DNA of 64,000 nucleotides from Trichoderma breve (Eukaryota; Ascomycota; Sordariomycetes; Hypocreales; Hypocreaceae), in contig NW_026611593.1 in NCBI RefSeq assembly GCF_028502605.1, forward strand, positions 2,232,001 to 2,296,000, read 5' to 3'. The notes below the pieces were generated by a model. That model was not told the DNA's origin, did no database searches, and saw nothing but the letters and a program-made list of their open reading frames with translations. Made by a program: the position numbers and the translations under genes. Positions 51,582-63,306 of this stretch are shown piece by piece (position 1 is the first letter of the stretch; every line of letters begins with the position of its first letter).

Positions 51582-54500
51582 TTAGGCAAAGTTGTCGGAA
51601 CGATCAACCCAAATATCCTCCAACTCCGCAAAGCTGTGGAAGTGGACCGGTCGGTGGTGATCGCTATAGAAGGGCAGCGGCGTGTCCAGCTTGACGTGGA
51701 CTGACTTCTTTTCCATTCCTGCAAAAGCACTGCCCATGAAACTATAGTTCCACTTACCATCATCTGGCACGAGGAAGAAGCCCCTGAATCTTGGGCTGAG
51801 CAAAAGCTTTCGCTTCTCTCCCATAGTAGTCGTGAATCCCTGGGGCTGGTCGCTTTGGGTGTCCTTGTTTTCAGCTCCCCATTTGTAGCCTTGAGGCGTC
51901 AATCCCCAAGCAGACAGAGATACACTACCAGGAGTGAAAGACACAGACACTGTAACTGTGTTGGTCTTATCCCACTCCTCGTGTGCATCCAACAGCTTGG
52001 CATGCTCCGTCACATCGGCAGCAGGCATGTACGGGAGTTCGCTACCTGACATTGTGTGGATAACACCCAGCGGCTCCATGCCATCCAGGAAGTCACTCTG
52101 AGGCAGCTTCTGCGGAAGCTGTACATTGCGAAGGCCACCAATCTGTGGCATCATGACGATACACTTAATCTCCTTAACCTGATCATTATCAGGAGCCGAA
52201 GCACCGTAAAGGTAACCAGCCACCTGGACACGCAGATCTGCAATTGTGATGAACTTCTTCAGGATATTGTTGGGCATGACGTATGTTACGTCATCCAGAT
52301 CACTATCCACTGACGAAACATAGATGTTCTTTGCTCGTGTTCGCAAGTTCGATGTCGCAATAGCTCGTGTTCGCCACTCAGTCTTTGAAGCAAATGTCTG
52401 CTGTTCGAACTGGGATGTGGTGGTGACGATGATCTCTTCACCGTGGACGTTTTGGGTCTTGGTCGTAACGGCCGTCAACTGCTTCTGCTCTTCTTGCTGC
52501 TTCTCGATCTCGGCAGCCTGTTGTCTCTGCATGGATGGTGCAGAGATTTCCATACCAAGGATGATATCACGGACTTCAGTGCTCGTCAGACTAGACACGT
52601 TGACGTTGTTCTTCTTGCCATAGTCGTTCAAGATGAGATCACGCAGCTGGGTTTCAACCTTGATCCAGTCTTCATCGTTCAACGATGGCCAGATGTGGTG
52701 GTCTAGCGTAATGACGGTCTTGTCGGGTCGCAGGATAAGCTTGGTCTTGTCGGGATTGACGTGAAGAGCACGCAGAATGAGAATGAGACGAGAGAAAGCA
52801 GTGTATGAAGAGATACTCTTCAACCACTCATCGTACAGGTTGAACAGCACCATCTGAGGCTCAGTCGCTCTCAGGATCATGTCACCCAACTTCTCAACCT
52901 TCATGGCAGCCTGGAAAGGAAGCTGCAACTCGGAAGCACGAATAGAAATGTTGGGGAAATCAACCAGCTGGACTTCGAGGGGATCCAAGAGACCCTTTCT
53001 GGTAACAATCAGTTGCTTGGGCTGCTCTTCAACAGGGAGCGAACGGATCAACGCCGCCACTTCTTCCGCCGTCTTCCACTTAGCGAGCTGTCCAAGACGT
53101 TTCTGGCCTGCCCACACACTGGTGTGAATGATCTTCAAGAACAGCTGACCAGTTCGCGGGTTGAAGATGAAGATGGCACCGTTGATGGGTTTGGTGGTCA
53201 AGTTTCCTTCGAATGTCTTGTGGATAGTCACACGGTACACGTTGGTGTCATCGATAAACAACTGCGTTTGGTTGCTGAACAGCTCAGAGTAATTCTGCGA
53301 GTTCAGGAACTCTTGGTTGCTTTCGGAAGCGTACAACTGCAGACCCTTGCGGATACGCTCTCGAAGGACGTACAATGCTGGGTTTGCCTTCATGATCTTG
53401 GCCATGGCTTGCTGAATGAGTACCTTCAGACCTGGAAAGTACATTCCGTAGGCCGAGTACAAATTGTATGCCAAATCGATACCAATCATGATACCAGTAG
53501 CAGAAGGATAAATACTAGAGCTATCAGTCGTGTAATCAAGGTACTTCGCACGTGTGTAACGCTCAATGTCGTGAGAGTCGTAATCACCATATCGCAGTTG
53601 CACATCAACCCAGAATTTGTTGGTTGTTGTAGGCTCGATGACATCCTTCGTGTCATACAAGAGCGAGGGGCGAGTGACGTTCCATTTGTGGCTGGCGAAG
53701 AGGAGAATATCAGCGCAGGAGCTGTTCATCTTGTAAGATTTACGAGGGTGAATAGTTTCCTTCTGCACAGTCTCAATGCCGAGAGACTCCAGTTCCTGGT
53801 CAAACACTTGACAGAGATCCATGACCACTGACTCATGAATCTTTTGCCACAAGTGAGCACGGAAGATTTGGATGAGAGAGATCTTCAGAGTAGGAATCTT
53901 TCCGTGCAAGAAGATACCAGTAAGATCCAGCTGGACCTGGAAACCGACGTAGACGTTGGCTCGGTTGATCGTGGGGGACCACCAGAGAGTGAAACGACGG
54001 TTGGGAATCTGATTCAAACCGGATCGCTGGGCGTTGGTGAGCTTTTTGAACTTCATGGACTCTTCGAAACCAGAGGCCTTTTCCCAGAAGAGACCCTCCC
54101 AGGATGGGAAACCAGTGGCCTTAAAGAGAGTGTGCTCGAGGATAGTTTCAACACCACCCAAAGCCTGAATGACATCAGTTCGGTAGGCGTTCAAGTTCCA
54201 AAGCTTTCCGTCATGTCGCTGGCTTGTCCACCAGAATGGGTTGCCCTTCATGAGCTGGTAGATCTTGAACTCGGCTCGAGCACGGAAACCCTTGTCAAAG
54301 CTGAGTGTGCTTCGGTCCTTTTGGAACAGAGTGTTGATTCTAGGCAAACCGCGATCCCAGCTATCCTCCAAGTCTTCCAGAGTCAGACGACGATTCTGCT
54401 GATTGGCCTCCAAACGCTTCTGGGAGTATTCGGTCCAGACACGTTGAGAGTCGATGAATTCTGCCTCCCACGGAATGATGTATCGGAAGATGTTGGGAAT

Positions 54501-57500
54501 CAGGGTCTCCTCAGCATGTGTCATACCAGCTCGGTAGTGAGTGACACCAGTGTCAGTCTGCTTGGACCAACGCTTGTCACTGGCTGGAATAAGGATATGA
54601 GAGCCAGAGATCATACCCAATCCACCAAGCTCCTTGGGGGTATAGAAGACAGCAGGAGGGAAACGCGAAGGCATCTTTGAGTTCAGTCCGATCTTGACTC
54701 TTGTCTGAATCTTGGTTTCGCACTTGACAATAGTATCAAGGAGCTCAATGGTGGAGACTGCGGCCTCACGGTAGTACGTAAACAGGGCAATCAGAGCAGT
54801 GTTCCATTTATTCGCAATCTTGGTAAAAGTTGTTGAACCAGACGACATGAGAATTTGTCGAATACGGTTGTTGAACTTTTGAATATCTTCCTCGGTGACT
54901 TGCAAGAACGCGTGTGCCGTTCTTTCCTTGGTCGTATTATCGACGAGAGACCAGACGCTGTCTTTGACAGGGAACTCATCATTCTGGTTTCTAATCTTTG
55001 GCAGAATACGAACCTCGAATCCACACATGGAGAAGAGCAGGTTGGGGTTATCTCTGCTGTAAACACTAACGAAACTGTCATCCCAGTCAATTGTAGTGAC
55101 AGATCGTGGCAGGCGGTTCTTGAAGTCCCAGAAGACAGCTCGTCCCAGGTTGACATCGTGTCGCATCAGGCGCATACGAGAGTCTCGTGGCCAGCACTTT
55201 TTACTCTTATATCCAATGACATTTTCGAAGTTGGGGTCAGGTTGCTCAGTAAGGAATCTTTGGATGAGATCTCGCGATTCTTCCGCTGTAAACCGGAGGA
55301 AGATCCAGATCTTGTCGATGTATCGGCTGTATAGTCGGATTGGGTGTCTGCTTTCCGTTTCCCGATCGCGGAACTGCAAGAAATCATTGGGGCTTTGGGG
55401 TGGTCCAGCAATTTCACTAGCTCGTTGAGGACCAAGCAAAAGCAAGTCGAGGACAAGGCCATAGTACTGGAACACGAAAGCAGAAAACTGAAGACCACGA
55501 ATCATACCATAGCTGTTGACGTGGTTCATGTCCTTGTAGGTGAGCTGGACGTTGTTCTTTGCCGTGATGTAATCAGCAAGGTTGTGGTCCATGATCAGTC
55601 TCAGGAGAGAGTTGAGAAGCGTCAATTCCATCTTCTCATAGACCTTGGAGAGCTCAGTCTCGATCATGACATTGCACTCGCCATTTTCAGTTTCCCAAAC
55701 CTGGCCCAGGTTGTTGATACCCTGAGCCCACTTGTAAACCAGCAGAGGGGGCACTTCAGAATCAGAGGGCTTGATCCAGGCGGGGAAAAGGTGTCTCTGA
55801 TCAGCCTGGTACCACAGATATTGGTCAAGATAAGCATCGCTAATCTTTTCGATTGGCTCAATATCGTAAACTGGGTTGATAGTGCTGTAGTTGTCATTCA
55901 TATCGATGTTAACTTCCTTGAAAGCTCGCTGAGTGAGCAGGAATCGCTTGATGCGCTCCAAAGTTGTACCAGGACTATCGTATGCCTGTTCGATAAGGGC
56001 AAGCTCTTCACGCTGGCTCTGGTTGAGACGACCCTTGACTGAGTAAGCTTCTCTCAATCTCTCCAAAGCGAGGATCAGAATCTTGGTGTCGTGCTTGTAA
56101 GAAACACTAGGGAACGGAATAGGCGAGAACTTGCGAGATTCCAGCCAGTGGACGGTTGTCGTATAGATGGCAACAGCCTCCTCTGATGAAACATATGGAC
56201 CGTCCTTCATGTGGTTATGCTGGCGTTCTTGCTCTGCCTTGAGCCAGAGTCGGGTAAGACGACCAACGTTCTTCTTGGCAACGGTCTTATCAACGGTGGC
56301 ACCGCGACGAATACGCTCACGATTGTAATGGGCAACAGAAACCCACCAATCAGCCTTGGATTTCACGTATCGTAGAATGATATTCTCGATAGGAGCAGGC
56401 AAGCCAGGCACCTTCCAAGGGATGTTACTCTTCCAGCAACGCCAAGCCTCAGAGAGATGCTGCAGCACAGTGTTGACCTTGTTCTGCTTAATGCCCTCGG
56501 GCATCATGTCCAACAAATCGGCCATGACAGACGCACGAAGCTCAAGATCGAAGTGAGATTCAACACGCTGCTTCGTGACTGTCTTTGCGACGCCCTTGCT
56601 GTGTCTACCCTCAAATTGACGAGAAAGCAAGTTTCCAAGCCATCTCTCCAAGAGGGGAATAATACCTCGCATGAAGAAGAGCCATACTCTCCAGGCGGGC
56701 GCCCAGAAACCACAGCCGGGACCTTTTCCAACAGGACCAGAGTTGAATCTGTAGTAGATGAGATGCTTCAAGTCCTTGCAGGTTCGGATCTGGTGCATAA
56801 GCTTGTACTTGTAACGGTACATGCCTGTAAGCTGTCCAACGTGGTTGAAGGCATAGAGGATACCGTCAGCCAGCTGGAAGGCGTCGATATTGCCCAGTCG
56901 GTACTGAACTTGGGCATCAACAATCAGCTTTGTCAGCCTCAAGATTTCACGCATCAAATGGAAAGCGTTTCCGAATCGAGACTTCTTTCGCTCCTTTGTA
57001 GTGAGGGTCTTGACGGGCTTCAAGTTGAAGTTGTAGTCAAGGTGAAGATATGTCAGGTTCTTCCTGTGAATCAAAAGATTGAGCATATTGAAACCTTGAC
57101 GGCAAACCTGCAAACCAGCCTCCACCCAGTCGATAGTAGTCTGCTGGAAGAACTTGGTCTGCTTCAATGACCTCAGGAGGTTCTGGTTATTCTGAGCCTT
57201 GGGCTTCTTCTTGTGCAGGTCATTGAGGACAAAGTTCTTGAGCAGCTTCTGGTATGAGACGCGGACCTTTACAGGCGGTCGGTTTGCAGGGGGGTGTTCG
57301 AGATACCACTGCTTAATCAGGGGCACATCCTGGGCGCGAACCATCTTGCCGGATCGTCGATTGAAGGGGAACGGCGCCCACCAGAGCTCAATGGCAGCAG
57401 CCGTATCATCATTATCGAGATCCTCGTCGGCAAGGAAAGGCTCTGCGCCAGCGGGAAGCTCGAAAGCATCCTCTTCAGGCTCTTCGTTATTTCCGGGACC

Positions 57501-58700
57501 AAAAAGTTCATCCTCCAGAGACAATTCAACATTCTTGGGGGCCACATTACGTGATGAGATGGGGTTGATTCGACGGTCGAAGTGGAACGTGGGCAAATCT
57601 GGGTCATCGACACGATTGTAGACCACCTGGGGATGAGAGTGCCATGCGAGGTGCACGCTTCGAGGAAGGGAATTATAGAGGTATGGGAAAGCAACCCGGA
57701 ACTCGGTTCGAATAGGGTTTCTGAAAATGATTCGGTCGATGGCGTTGAACTCGCCAAAATCTTCATCATTGGGGTTGATATCCTTGTATAGCGGCTCAAA
57801 TCGGGGTCCACCTGGCAAGGCAACATTCAGCGCCTTGGCTGTGAGAAGACTCTTTAGATCAAAGAGATAGAAGTAGTTCTTATCCACAACATCTGAGATC
57901 AAAGGCCGACTGAGACGGAACAGCGCCGCCATCTGAGGCAATGTAAGGTTCCATCCCTTGTAGCTCGGGCCGTTAACATGGGGCGTATCAAGCAGCGGTC
58001 GGTGGTCGTAAAACCATTCATAGATTGCCTCATCTTCGTCCTCGTTGAGCTCCATCTGAATAGGCTCAAGCGGCTCCACGTCTTCGATATTTTCCGACCA
58101 CGACAGCGGCGGCTCCTCGTCGTCAAATGGCGGGAACCGCATACGCTTGAACAGTCTTCGATCTGCCTTTTCTTTTCGCATGAATGTCCACATCATGGCC
58201 CACTGTGCAAAGAAAACAGGCTCGATAACTCTGGGGATTTCGTTGACCAGGGTAAGACAACCGTTGACATGGTACAGGACCTTGACCTCTCGAGCAGACT
58301 CCCACGGCATCGGCATGTTCTCCAAAAGTTTGAGAACAGCGTGGGGCATGAACTTGAGTGCGCCGAGATAGCTTCGCTTGTCGTTTGTGTACTTTTTCTG
58401 CGAGACATCGCCGATATCCTTGACGATTTTCCGCAGATGCTCGGGAGGCATGTCAGCCTTTTGCGTCTGGACAAAGCCAGCCTTGCGCTTCTCTCCAAAT
58501 CTGTTCCGCTGGTTGCGAAGCCATTCCTTCTTCTTCTGGGCAAACTTGGCAATATGGGCATCGGCGGGTGGTCGATATCCTGGCGGCGGCGGGGCTGGAG
58601 GAGCGGGTGTCGATGGAGGAGGTGGAAGCGATGATGAGGGAGGCGGCGGAGGAGGAGGAGGCCCCCAGCCTGGCGGCGGAGGCGGCGGGAGTTGCGACAT
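51582..58700 (-). CDS. prp8: Pre-mRNA-splicing factor Prp8
   Basis: A single uninterrupted exon of 2372 residues, the normal length of Prp8, the central U5 snRNP protein that cradles the spliceosome active site. The start is at [21 protein letters not shown], the proline-rich head. The NTD blocks follow ([66 protein letters not shown] in the reverse-transcriptase-like region). Then come the linker and endonuclease-like part, the RNase H-like domain ([37 protein letters not shown]), and the C-terminal JAB1/MPN domain that regulates Brr2, ending [13 protein letters not shown]. Many fungi carry a Prp8 intein; none is present, as no extra block of several hundred residues interrupts the protein. 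Lack of introns over 7.1 kb is notable in this intron-rich setting. Confidence 0.99.
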   Translation of the reverse strand: MSQLPPPPPPGWGPPPPPPPPSSSLPPPPSTPAPPAPPPPGYRPPADAHIAKFAQKKKEWLRNQRNRFGEKRKAGFVQTQKADMPPEHLRKIVKDIGDVSQKKYTNDKRSYLGALKFMPHAVLKLLENMPMPWESAREVKVLYHVNGCLTLVNEIPRVIEPVFFAQWAMMWTFMRKEKADRRLFKRMRFPPFDDEEPPLSWSENIEDVEPLEPIQMELNEDEDEAIYEWFYDHRPLLDTPHVNGPSYKGWNLTLPQMAALFRLSRPLISDVVDKNYFYLFDLKSLLTAKALNVALPGGPRFEPLYKDINPNDEDFGEFNAIDRIIFRNPIRTEFRVAFPYLYNSLPRSVHLAWHSHPQVVYNRVDDPDLPTFHFDRRINPISSRNVAPKNVELSLEDELFGPGNNEEPEEDAFELPAGAEPFLADEDLDNDDTAAAIELWWAPFPFNRRSGKMVRAQDVPLIKQWYLEHPPANRPPVKVRVSYQKLLKNFVLNDLHKKKPKAQNNQNLLRSLKQTKFFQQTTIDWVEAGLQVCRQGFNMLNLLIHRKNLTYLHLDYNFNLKPVKTLTTKERKKSRFGNAFHLMREILRLTKLIVDAQVQYRLGNIDAFQLADGILYAFNHVGQLTGMYRYKYKLMHQIRTCKDLKHLIYYRFNSGPVGKGPGCGFWAPAWRVWLFFMRGIIPLLERWLGNLLSRQFEGRHSKGVAKTVTKQRVESHFDLELRASVMADLLDMMPEGIKQNKVNTVLQHLSEAWRCWKSNIPWKVPGLPAPIENIILRYVKSKADWWVSVAHYNRERIRRGATVDKTVAKKNVGRLTRLWLKAEQERQHNHMKDGPYVSSEEAVAIYTTTVHWLESRKFSPIPFPSVSYKHDTKILILALERLREAYSVKGRLNQSQREELALIEQAYDSPGTTLERIKRFLLTQRAFKEVNIDMNDNYSTINPVYDIEPIEKISDAYLDQYLWYQADQRHLFPAWIKPSDSEVPPLLVYKWAQGINNLGQVWETENGECNVMIETELSKVYEKMELTLLNSLLRLIMDHNLADYITAKNNVQLTYKDMNHVNSYGMIRGLQFSAFVFQYYGLVLDLLLLGPQRASEIAGPPQSPNDFLQFRDRETESRHPIRLYSRYIDKIWIFLRFTAEESRDLIQRFLTEQPDPNFENVIGYKSKKCWPRDSRMRLMRHDVNLGRAVFWDFKNRLPRSVTTIDWDDSFVSVYSRDNPNLLFSMCGFEVRILPKIRNQNDEFPVKDSVWSLVDNTTKERTAHAFLQVTEEDIQKFNNRIRQILMSSGSTTFTKIANKWNTALIALFTYYREAAVSTIELLDTIVKCETKIQTRVKIGLNSKMPSRFPPAVFYTPKELGGLGMISGSHILIPASDKRWSKQTDTGVTHYRAGMTHAEETLIPNIFRYIIPWEAEFIDSQRVWTEYSQKRLEANQQNRRLTLEDLEDSWDRGLPRINTLFQKDRSTLSFDKGFRARAEFKIYQLMKGNPFWWTSQRHDGKLWNLNAYRTDVIQALGGVETILEHTLFKATGFPSWEGLFWEKASGFEESMKFKKLTNAQRSGLNQIPNRRFTLWWSPTINRANVYVGFQVQLDLTGIFLHGKIPTLKISLIQIFRAHLWQKIHESVVMDLCQVFDQELESLGIETVQKETIHPRKSYKMNSSCADILLFASHKWNVTRPSLLYDTKDVIEPTTTNKFWVDVQLRYGDYDSHDIERYTRAKYLDYTTDSSSIYPSATGIMIGIDLAYNLYSAYGMYFPGLKVLIQQAMAKIMKANPALYVLRERIRKGLQLYASESNQEFLNSQNYSELFSNQTQLFIDDTNVYRVTIHKTFEGNLTTKPINGAIFIFNPRTGQLFLKIIHTSVWAGQKRLGQLAKWKTAEEVAALIRSLPVEEQPKQLIVTRKGLLDPLEVQLVDFPNISIRASELQLPFQAAMKVEKLGDMILRATEPQMVLFNLYDEWLKSISSYTAFSRLILILRALHVNPDKTKLILRPDKTVITLDHHIWPSLNDEDWIKVETQLRDLILNDYGKKNNVNVSSLTSTEVRDIILGMEISAPSMQRQQAAEIEKQQEEQKQLTAVTTKTQNVHGEEIIVTTTSQFEQQTFASKTEWRTRAIATSNLRTRAKNIYVSSVDSDLDDVTYVMPNNILKKFITIADLRVQVAGYLYGASAPDNDQVKEIKCIVMMPQIGGLRNVQLPQKLPQSDFLDGMEPLGVIHTMSGSELPYMPAADVTEHAKLLDAHEEWDKTNTVTVSVSFTPGSVSLSAWGLTPQGYKWGAENKDTQSDQPQGFTTTMGEKRKLLLSPRFRGFFLVPDDGKWNYSFMGSAFAGMEKKSVHVKLDTPLPFYSDHHRPVHFHSFAELEDIWVDRSDNFA

Positions 58701-59578
58701 GGCGACGTCTTCACTCGTTCAGAGGCAATTCGTAAAGTTGCCTGCCTGAAGGCTTGGAGCCGTGGCGCGTGTCAACGACGCGCTGGCAGTTCTGGAATTG
58801 CGCACGCAAAACAGCGGCCACGTCCAATGCTGTTATGTGGCCTCTATTCTGATGATGCAGATGCCGGTCTCGCAAGAATCAGACGACGACCAGGGCGGGA
58901 TCGATGCAAAGCCAGATTGATGTTGAGCTTCGCCTTTGTAGAACAATTTCTTGAACGAGGATCCCTGGAGGCACTAGCTTCAATCTCGATGCTAGTCGGT
59001 CACGTGATATCGAATGGCTGAGACTGCCTAGAATTGATGCTGCGTTTCATGGGAACAAACATATACCTCTGTTATCTGGATCAGGAAAATGTTGCGTCCG
59101 TCTCTATTATATATCCAAATGCAACTTTCAAGAAAAAGGCAATAATTCAAGTGATGTGGTGTGCAGCTTTTGCCAGAGTGATCTTCTCATATGGTATTAT
59201 TACCTTTGAATGTACCTTAAGGCCTTTATTACTGGTCTAAGTGTACTTCTTCTAGACATGCTACTACAGCATTACCCTAATTACAGAGCTCAAAATGATC
59301 TGAGAATTATGAATAATAATATGAATATAATTTGATTGATTTTTCATTTCAGATTTCTCTGCAATATCAGTCTTTATACGACTTTCAATGTTCCAGAGTG
59401 TTGCTACAGGGTACTTGATGACGGAGCAGAAGCTGTCACGAGCCAATCAAAGTTATTCTAATGCACTTACATAATCACCGTTCATGATCTTCTGCCGCCA
59501 GCAACATCAAGCCGATTCATCGCGACAACAGCTCAAACTCACCAACGCCCAAGCAGCCGCCGTCACGACTCTGCAAAA
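58701..59578. other. Divergent promoter region, prp8 / complex I subunit
   Basis: About 0.9 kb holding the prp8 promoter and, at the right, the promoter of the small complex I gene. The middle is AT-rich. Frames here have no family resemblance. Confidence 0.45.
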
Positions 59579-59986
59579 ATGGCGCATCTTCGTACGTTGC
59601 AATTGCACCATTGCTGAAGTCTACTAACCGCAATTCGCAGACGTCAAGCCGGACCCGGCTCTCCTGAAGCTGGAGGGTACGTAACATATCCGATCCAATG
59701 CCCATCTTTCAGATCTCCATTCTAACTCGGCGCAACAGCGATGCAAAAGGCTCGCCACCACCACTTCCGATTTACTGGTAGAACAGCCCGAATCAGCTTC
59801 ATCTACATGGCCGCTATCCCCGCCGTCTTCGGTTGGGTCGCATACAAGACAGACGTGAGTGGAAATCGGGCAATGTGGGGAGGGGGAAGAGGAGGAGGGA
59901 AGACGGATTGATGAGATGCTAACTTGGACTAGGGACTGTGGGATCTACGAGCGAAGCGAAAGGGCGACTCTGTCTACGAGAAATAA
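59579..59986 (+). CDS. Complex I accessory subunit, B15/NDUFB4-like
   Basis: Four small exons: 59579-59591, 59641-59676, 59739-59854 and 59933-59986, giving 72 residues. Introns are 49, 62 and 78 nt with donors GTACGT, GTACGT and GTGAGT; each has a CTAAC branch, and phases agree at every junction. The protein reads MAHLHVKPDPALLKLEAMQK, a basic HHHFRFTGRTARISF segment, a single membrane helix (about IYMAAIPAVFGWVAY), then KTDGLWDLRAKRKGDSVYEK. This layout and the KTDG-L-D-LRAKRKGD tail match the fungal NADH:ubiquinone oxidoreductase B15/NDUFB4-type subunit of the mitochondrial inner membrane arm. No exon is long enough to be seen as a normal open frame, so the gene is easily missed. Confidence 0.88.
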
Positions 59987-60341
59987 GCGTCGAGATGTGT
60001 GGTAGGGGCGAGGGTTTATGTATAATTGAAAAGGTTCGATACGGAATAGAGAGCCTAGTGCTGGCCGGATATTCGAATATATATAAAAAAGAAACCAATT
60101 AGCACCATTTCGTACTGGAATCCCTTCAATTTTTTCTCTGTAATTTCTCTATTTGGTGTTGGCAATGCCGCCTTCGAATAGCCTGGTTTTCACTTCGAGC
60201 TGAGGATGTCATACTGGTGTACCAACCTGCAAGACTGATTAAGAGGACTGTATTATGCCTCGTCTAAACGCTAAATTATATGGGTATATCGCATCCTTTT
60301 AAAATCTCAATTATGCCTCTGAAGCAAGCCCTCCCTGCAAC
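59987..60341. other. Convergent 3' region
   Basis: 3' flanks of the complex I subunit gene (+) and sap18 (-), AT-rich, with no other feature seen. Confidence 0.4.
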
Positions 60342-61119
60342 CTAATACCAGCGTCCTCTGCCTCGTGACCCCCCAGGTGGCCCATCCGGTAACTGCTCTC
60401 CTCTCCTCCAATCACCAGACGGAAATCTGTTATCTCTCCAGCTCGGCGCCCTACTCTGGCGACCGTGGTTGCGACTAAAGTTGCTCTCTCGACCTGGAAA
60501 TCCCCCCCTAAAGCTGCTACCACGACTATCGCGCCCGCTGGATATAGAGCCTCTTCTGGCATTTGATGGTGGCGCCACAGAGCCGTCTGACAAGGGAGGA
60601 AGAATCGCACATGAGATGTAATCACCAACCACAAATCTCCAGTCGGCCAGTGTTTTATCCTTCTCACTGTCATCCTTCATGACATCCGGATCGGCATCAT
60701 CTAGGTTCTCCGCGCCGGGATAGCCCTCGCCAATGACGATGCTTCCCAGCTCCTTAACGGCAAACTTGGGCTGACCAGCATTAATAGTACTAGTGCCGCG
60801 TAGATCTGGGCAGACAAGCTGGAAAGAGAGTCTCGTGCCAATAGCAGGAGAAGGCAATGCGCTTGGTTTCGCCGCTGCTAGCTCTAGGGCTAGCTCATAG
60901 AGTGTACATGTTGACCAGGTGTAGATGGAAACATGTGGCGGTAGAGATGCTGATGCAAACTCCTCTGGTCTAATTATGATGCTGATTAATTCTGTTTTCC
61001 TCAAAGTATGGTGATCTCATGATTATAAGCGCGTACCTGTAAAAGCTGCCAGTTCGGTGAAATAGACGAACTAAGAACGGAGACGTATCCTCATCCTCAC
61101 TCGCCCGTGCATCTACCAT
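60342..61119 (-). CDS. sap18: SAP18-type histone deacetylase / splicing accessory protein
   Basis: Exons are 61119-61037 and 60969-60342, giving 236 residues. The 67-nt intron (GTACGC donor, ATTAG acceptor) is placed to join LFHRTGSFYR to PEEFASASLPPHVSIYTW, restoring the SAP18 core. A nearer acceptor would give an intron of only 37 nt. The ubiquitin-like SAP18 fold covers about 15-150 (FLVRLFHRTG, IYTWSTCTLYELALELA, GTRLSFQLVCPD, FAVKELGSIVIGEG, WRFVVGDYISCAILPP). The last about 75 residues are a Ser/Arg/Gly-rich tail with several RGG/RG motifs. SAP18 works in the Sin3 histone deacetylase complex and in the ASAP/PSAP complex bound to exon junctions. It is divergent from prp18 over 391 bases. 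Confidence 0.9.
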
Positions 61120-61510
61120 CGTGGAATAACGTAATGTGACAGATATAGAGTCTGAGGTTACGAAATAGCGAGAAATTTTAAAAATGAACAGGACCAATTT
61201 GCTCTCAAACCTTTGTAGAGTTGGAGTTGAGAAATGCCGAACGCTGAAGCTGTATCGAACATATGATGTATTATCCGGAAATCATCCGTAATCGATAGCA
61301 TGCTTCAACCTCGGTGAGCTCACCGGACTTATCATCTTGCCAACCTCAAACCTTGCCAAATTGCCAAATACTTGCATCTAGCGTCGCTCTACTATCAAAA
61401 TTTGTGCAGATTCACAAATCACATCAATTTTGAACACCTAGCCGAATCATTGACTCTTTGACGCGACATCTTCAACTCTCAAGACGCTCCCCAGCGCAAC
61501 ATACTTCATC
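61120..61510. promoter_or_regulatory. Shared divergent promoter region, sap18 / prp18
   Basis: The 391 bases between start codons facing away from each other must contain both promoters. No TATA box is obvious close to either start. Confidence 0.4.
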
Positions 61511-62634
61511 ATGGACTTCGCGGCCCTCATGAACAAGGAGCTCTCCAAATCCAAAAAATCATCCAGCAACGATGACAAGAAATACATGAAGCGCTCCGAA
61601 GTCGAGGCCGAACGCAAAGCCGCCTACATAGCCGAACAAAAAGCCCTCGAAGCCGAACGCGCATCCAAAGCCGAAGCGAAGCGTAAGCGCGAAGAAGAAG
61701 TCGCCGCAGAAAACGCCCTACGCGAAGACAAGCGGCGCAAACTCGCAGAAGAGTCAAAAAAGAGGCAAGAAGAGAAGGAATGGGAGGAAGAGCAGGCGAG
61801 GAGGAAGCGACTTGGCCTACCGGAACTCGTCAAGGGCGAAGAGAACGGCGACAAGAGTGATGGCGATGCGGCGGACGACATTCCGGATGACGAGCTGATA
61901 CAGAAGTTGAGAGAACTGGGCCAGCCGGCGATATTATTCGGCGAATCACATGCGGCGCGACTGAGACGGCACAAGAAGCTCACTACGGTGCTGACAACGG
62001 GGCCTATACCTACGACATTGAAGCTGGTAGAAGAGAAGGACATGAAGGTCGACGGCGCGGTACCAAAGGACAAAGAGGGCCGCTTGTGGCTATTCCGACA
62101 GTTGGCGAGTTACTTTACCATGGTGCTCACGGAGTACGAAAAGGCAATGGAGGAAGAGAAGCGGGAAACGAGCGCCAGCAAAATGGCCTACAGCGCCATG
62201 GTTCAAACCCGCGAAAACATGAAGCCCGTAAGACCCCCTCCTCCCATTCTCACCACTCAAAATCCGTCTGTAAAAGAGGAAAGAAAAGCAAAGGCTAACC
62301 TACCACACAGCTCTTCCGCAAGTTCGAATCCGGCGACCTCGACGACTCCCTCCTCCAGCCCATCATCGAAATCGTCCAGGCCCTCCAGGAGCGCCGCTAC
62401 GTCGACGCAAACGACGGCTACCTACGCCTCAGCATCGGCAAGGCCGCCTGGCCCATCGGCGTCACCATGGTCGGTATCCACGAGCGTAGCGCCCGCGAGA
62501 AGCTGCACGACGGCGAAAAGGGCCATGTCATGGGTGATGAGGCCACGCGCAAGTACCTGCAGAGCATCAAGCGCTGCTTGACGTTTGCGCAGGTGCGGTG
62601 GCCGCCGCAGGACCTGAGGCAATTGATGGGATGA
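61511..62634 (+). CDS. prp18: Pre-mRNA-splicing factor 18 (Prp18)
   Basis: Exons are 61511-62227 and 62311-62634, giving 346 residues. The 83-nt intron has a GTAAGA donor, a GGCTAACC branch and a CACAG acceptor; reading through it gives a Ser/Thr/Pro run that is clearly wrong. The N-terminal 110 residues are a highly charged helix (YMKRSEVEAERKAAYIAEQK and on). A splicing-factor motif-like part follows (DDELIQKLRELGQPAILFGESHAARLRR, about 125-155). The C-terminal Prp18 domain has KDKEGRLWLFRQL, RRYVDANDGYLRLSIG and the hallmark AAWPIGVTMVGIHERSAREK loop. Prp18 acts with Slu7 in the second catalytic step of splicing. Confidence 0.97.
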
Positions 62635-63306
62635 TTTTGATGAGGCGGAGCATGCTGAATGCAAGGGAGAAGAGGATAAAGGGCGGATGGTTCACAGTAC
62701 AGCTATTACAAGATGCTGGAATATTGGTGCCTACATAGTGTGATATGATACCCCGTCTTGATTGGACAAGGCAAGACAGTAAACCAGAATGCATATACGA
62801 GGTGTCTCTCTATTGAACAACACCGGGCAGCTTGTGCCGAGTCCTCATCATCGACTAACAACCTGACCAATGAGAAGGCAAGATATTGACTGGATCATAA
62901 AGGCAAGATTGAAAGCAAGCGATAAAAGAGTAATAATGCCTCTACCAGTTGTAGTTGGGGGCTGCTGAATACGAAAAAAGACACGAAAATCCCCTATTCT
63001 CCTTGCGCCTCCCTCTCTAATGAACAATCATGTGTAACGTTCAAGTCTCCAAGCATTTGCCGTCATAACCGTGGCCCCCTCATTTCGAGAAACGGTCCAC
63101 GTAGGCCATCCGCAGAGCGGATCAAATCTCGGTTTCAGTTGTGTCGCTCACTGCGGCTGACCGATAAATCTCATTCGTAGTCATAGTAGCGTGCTCTCGC
63201 CCTCTCCAATAGACTTGCTCGACGATTTTGACGATCCTTGAGAATTAGATCGAGTTCGAGGCGGACTGTGCTGGCACTGAGCCCTGGGTTTTCCTTGGGG
63301 CCTCTT
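62635..63306. other. Convergent 3' region
   Basis: About 0.7 kb between the 3' ends of prp18 (+) and csn1 (-). The frames at 62567-62794 (-) and 63171-63455 (-) are shadows. No other feature is seen. Confidence 0.4.

Noticed and set aside
53013..54680. Long plus-strand frames inside prp8
   Set aside because: They are antisense shadows of a highly conserved coding exon and have no domain of their own.
51582..58700. Intein inside Prp8
   Set aside because: The protein has the standard length and continuous conserved blocks, with no inserted self-splicing domain.
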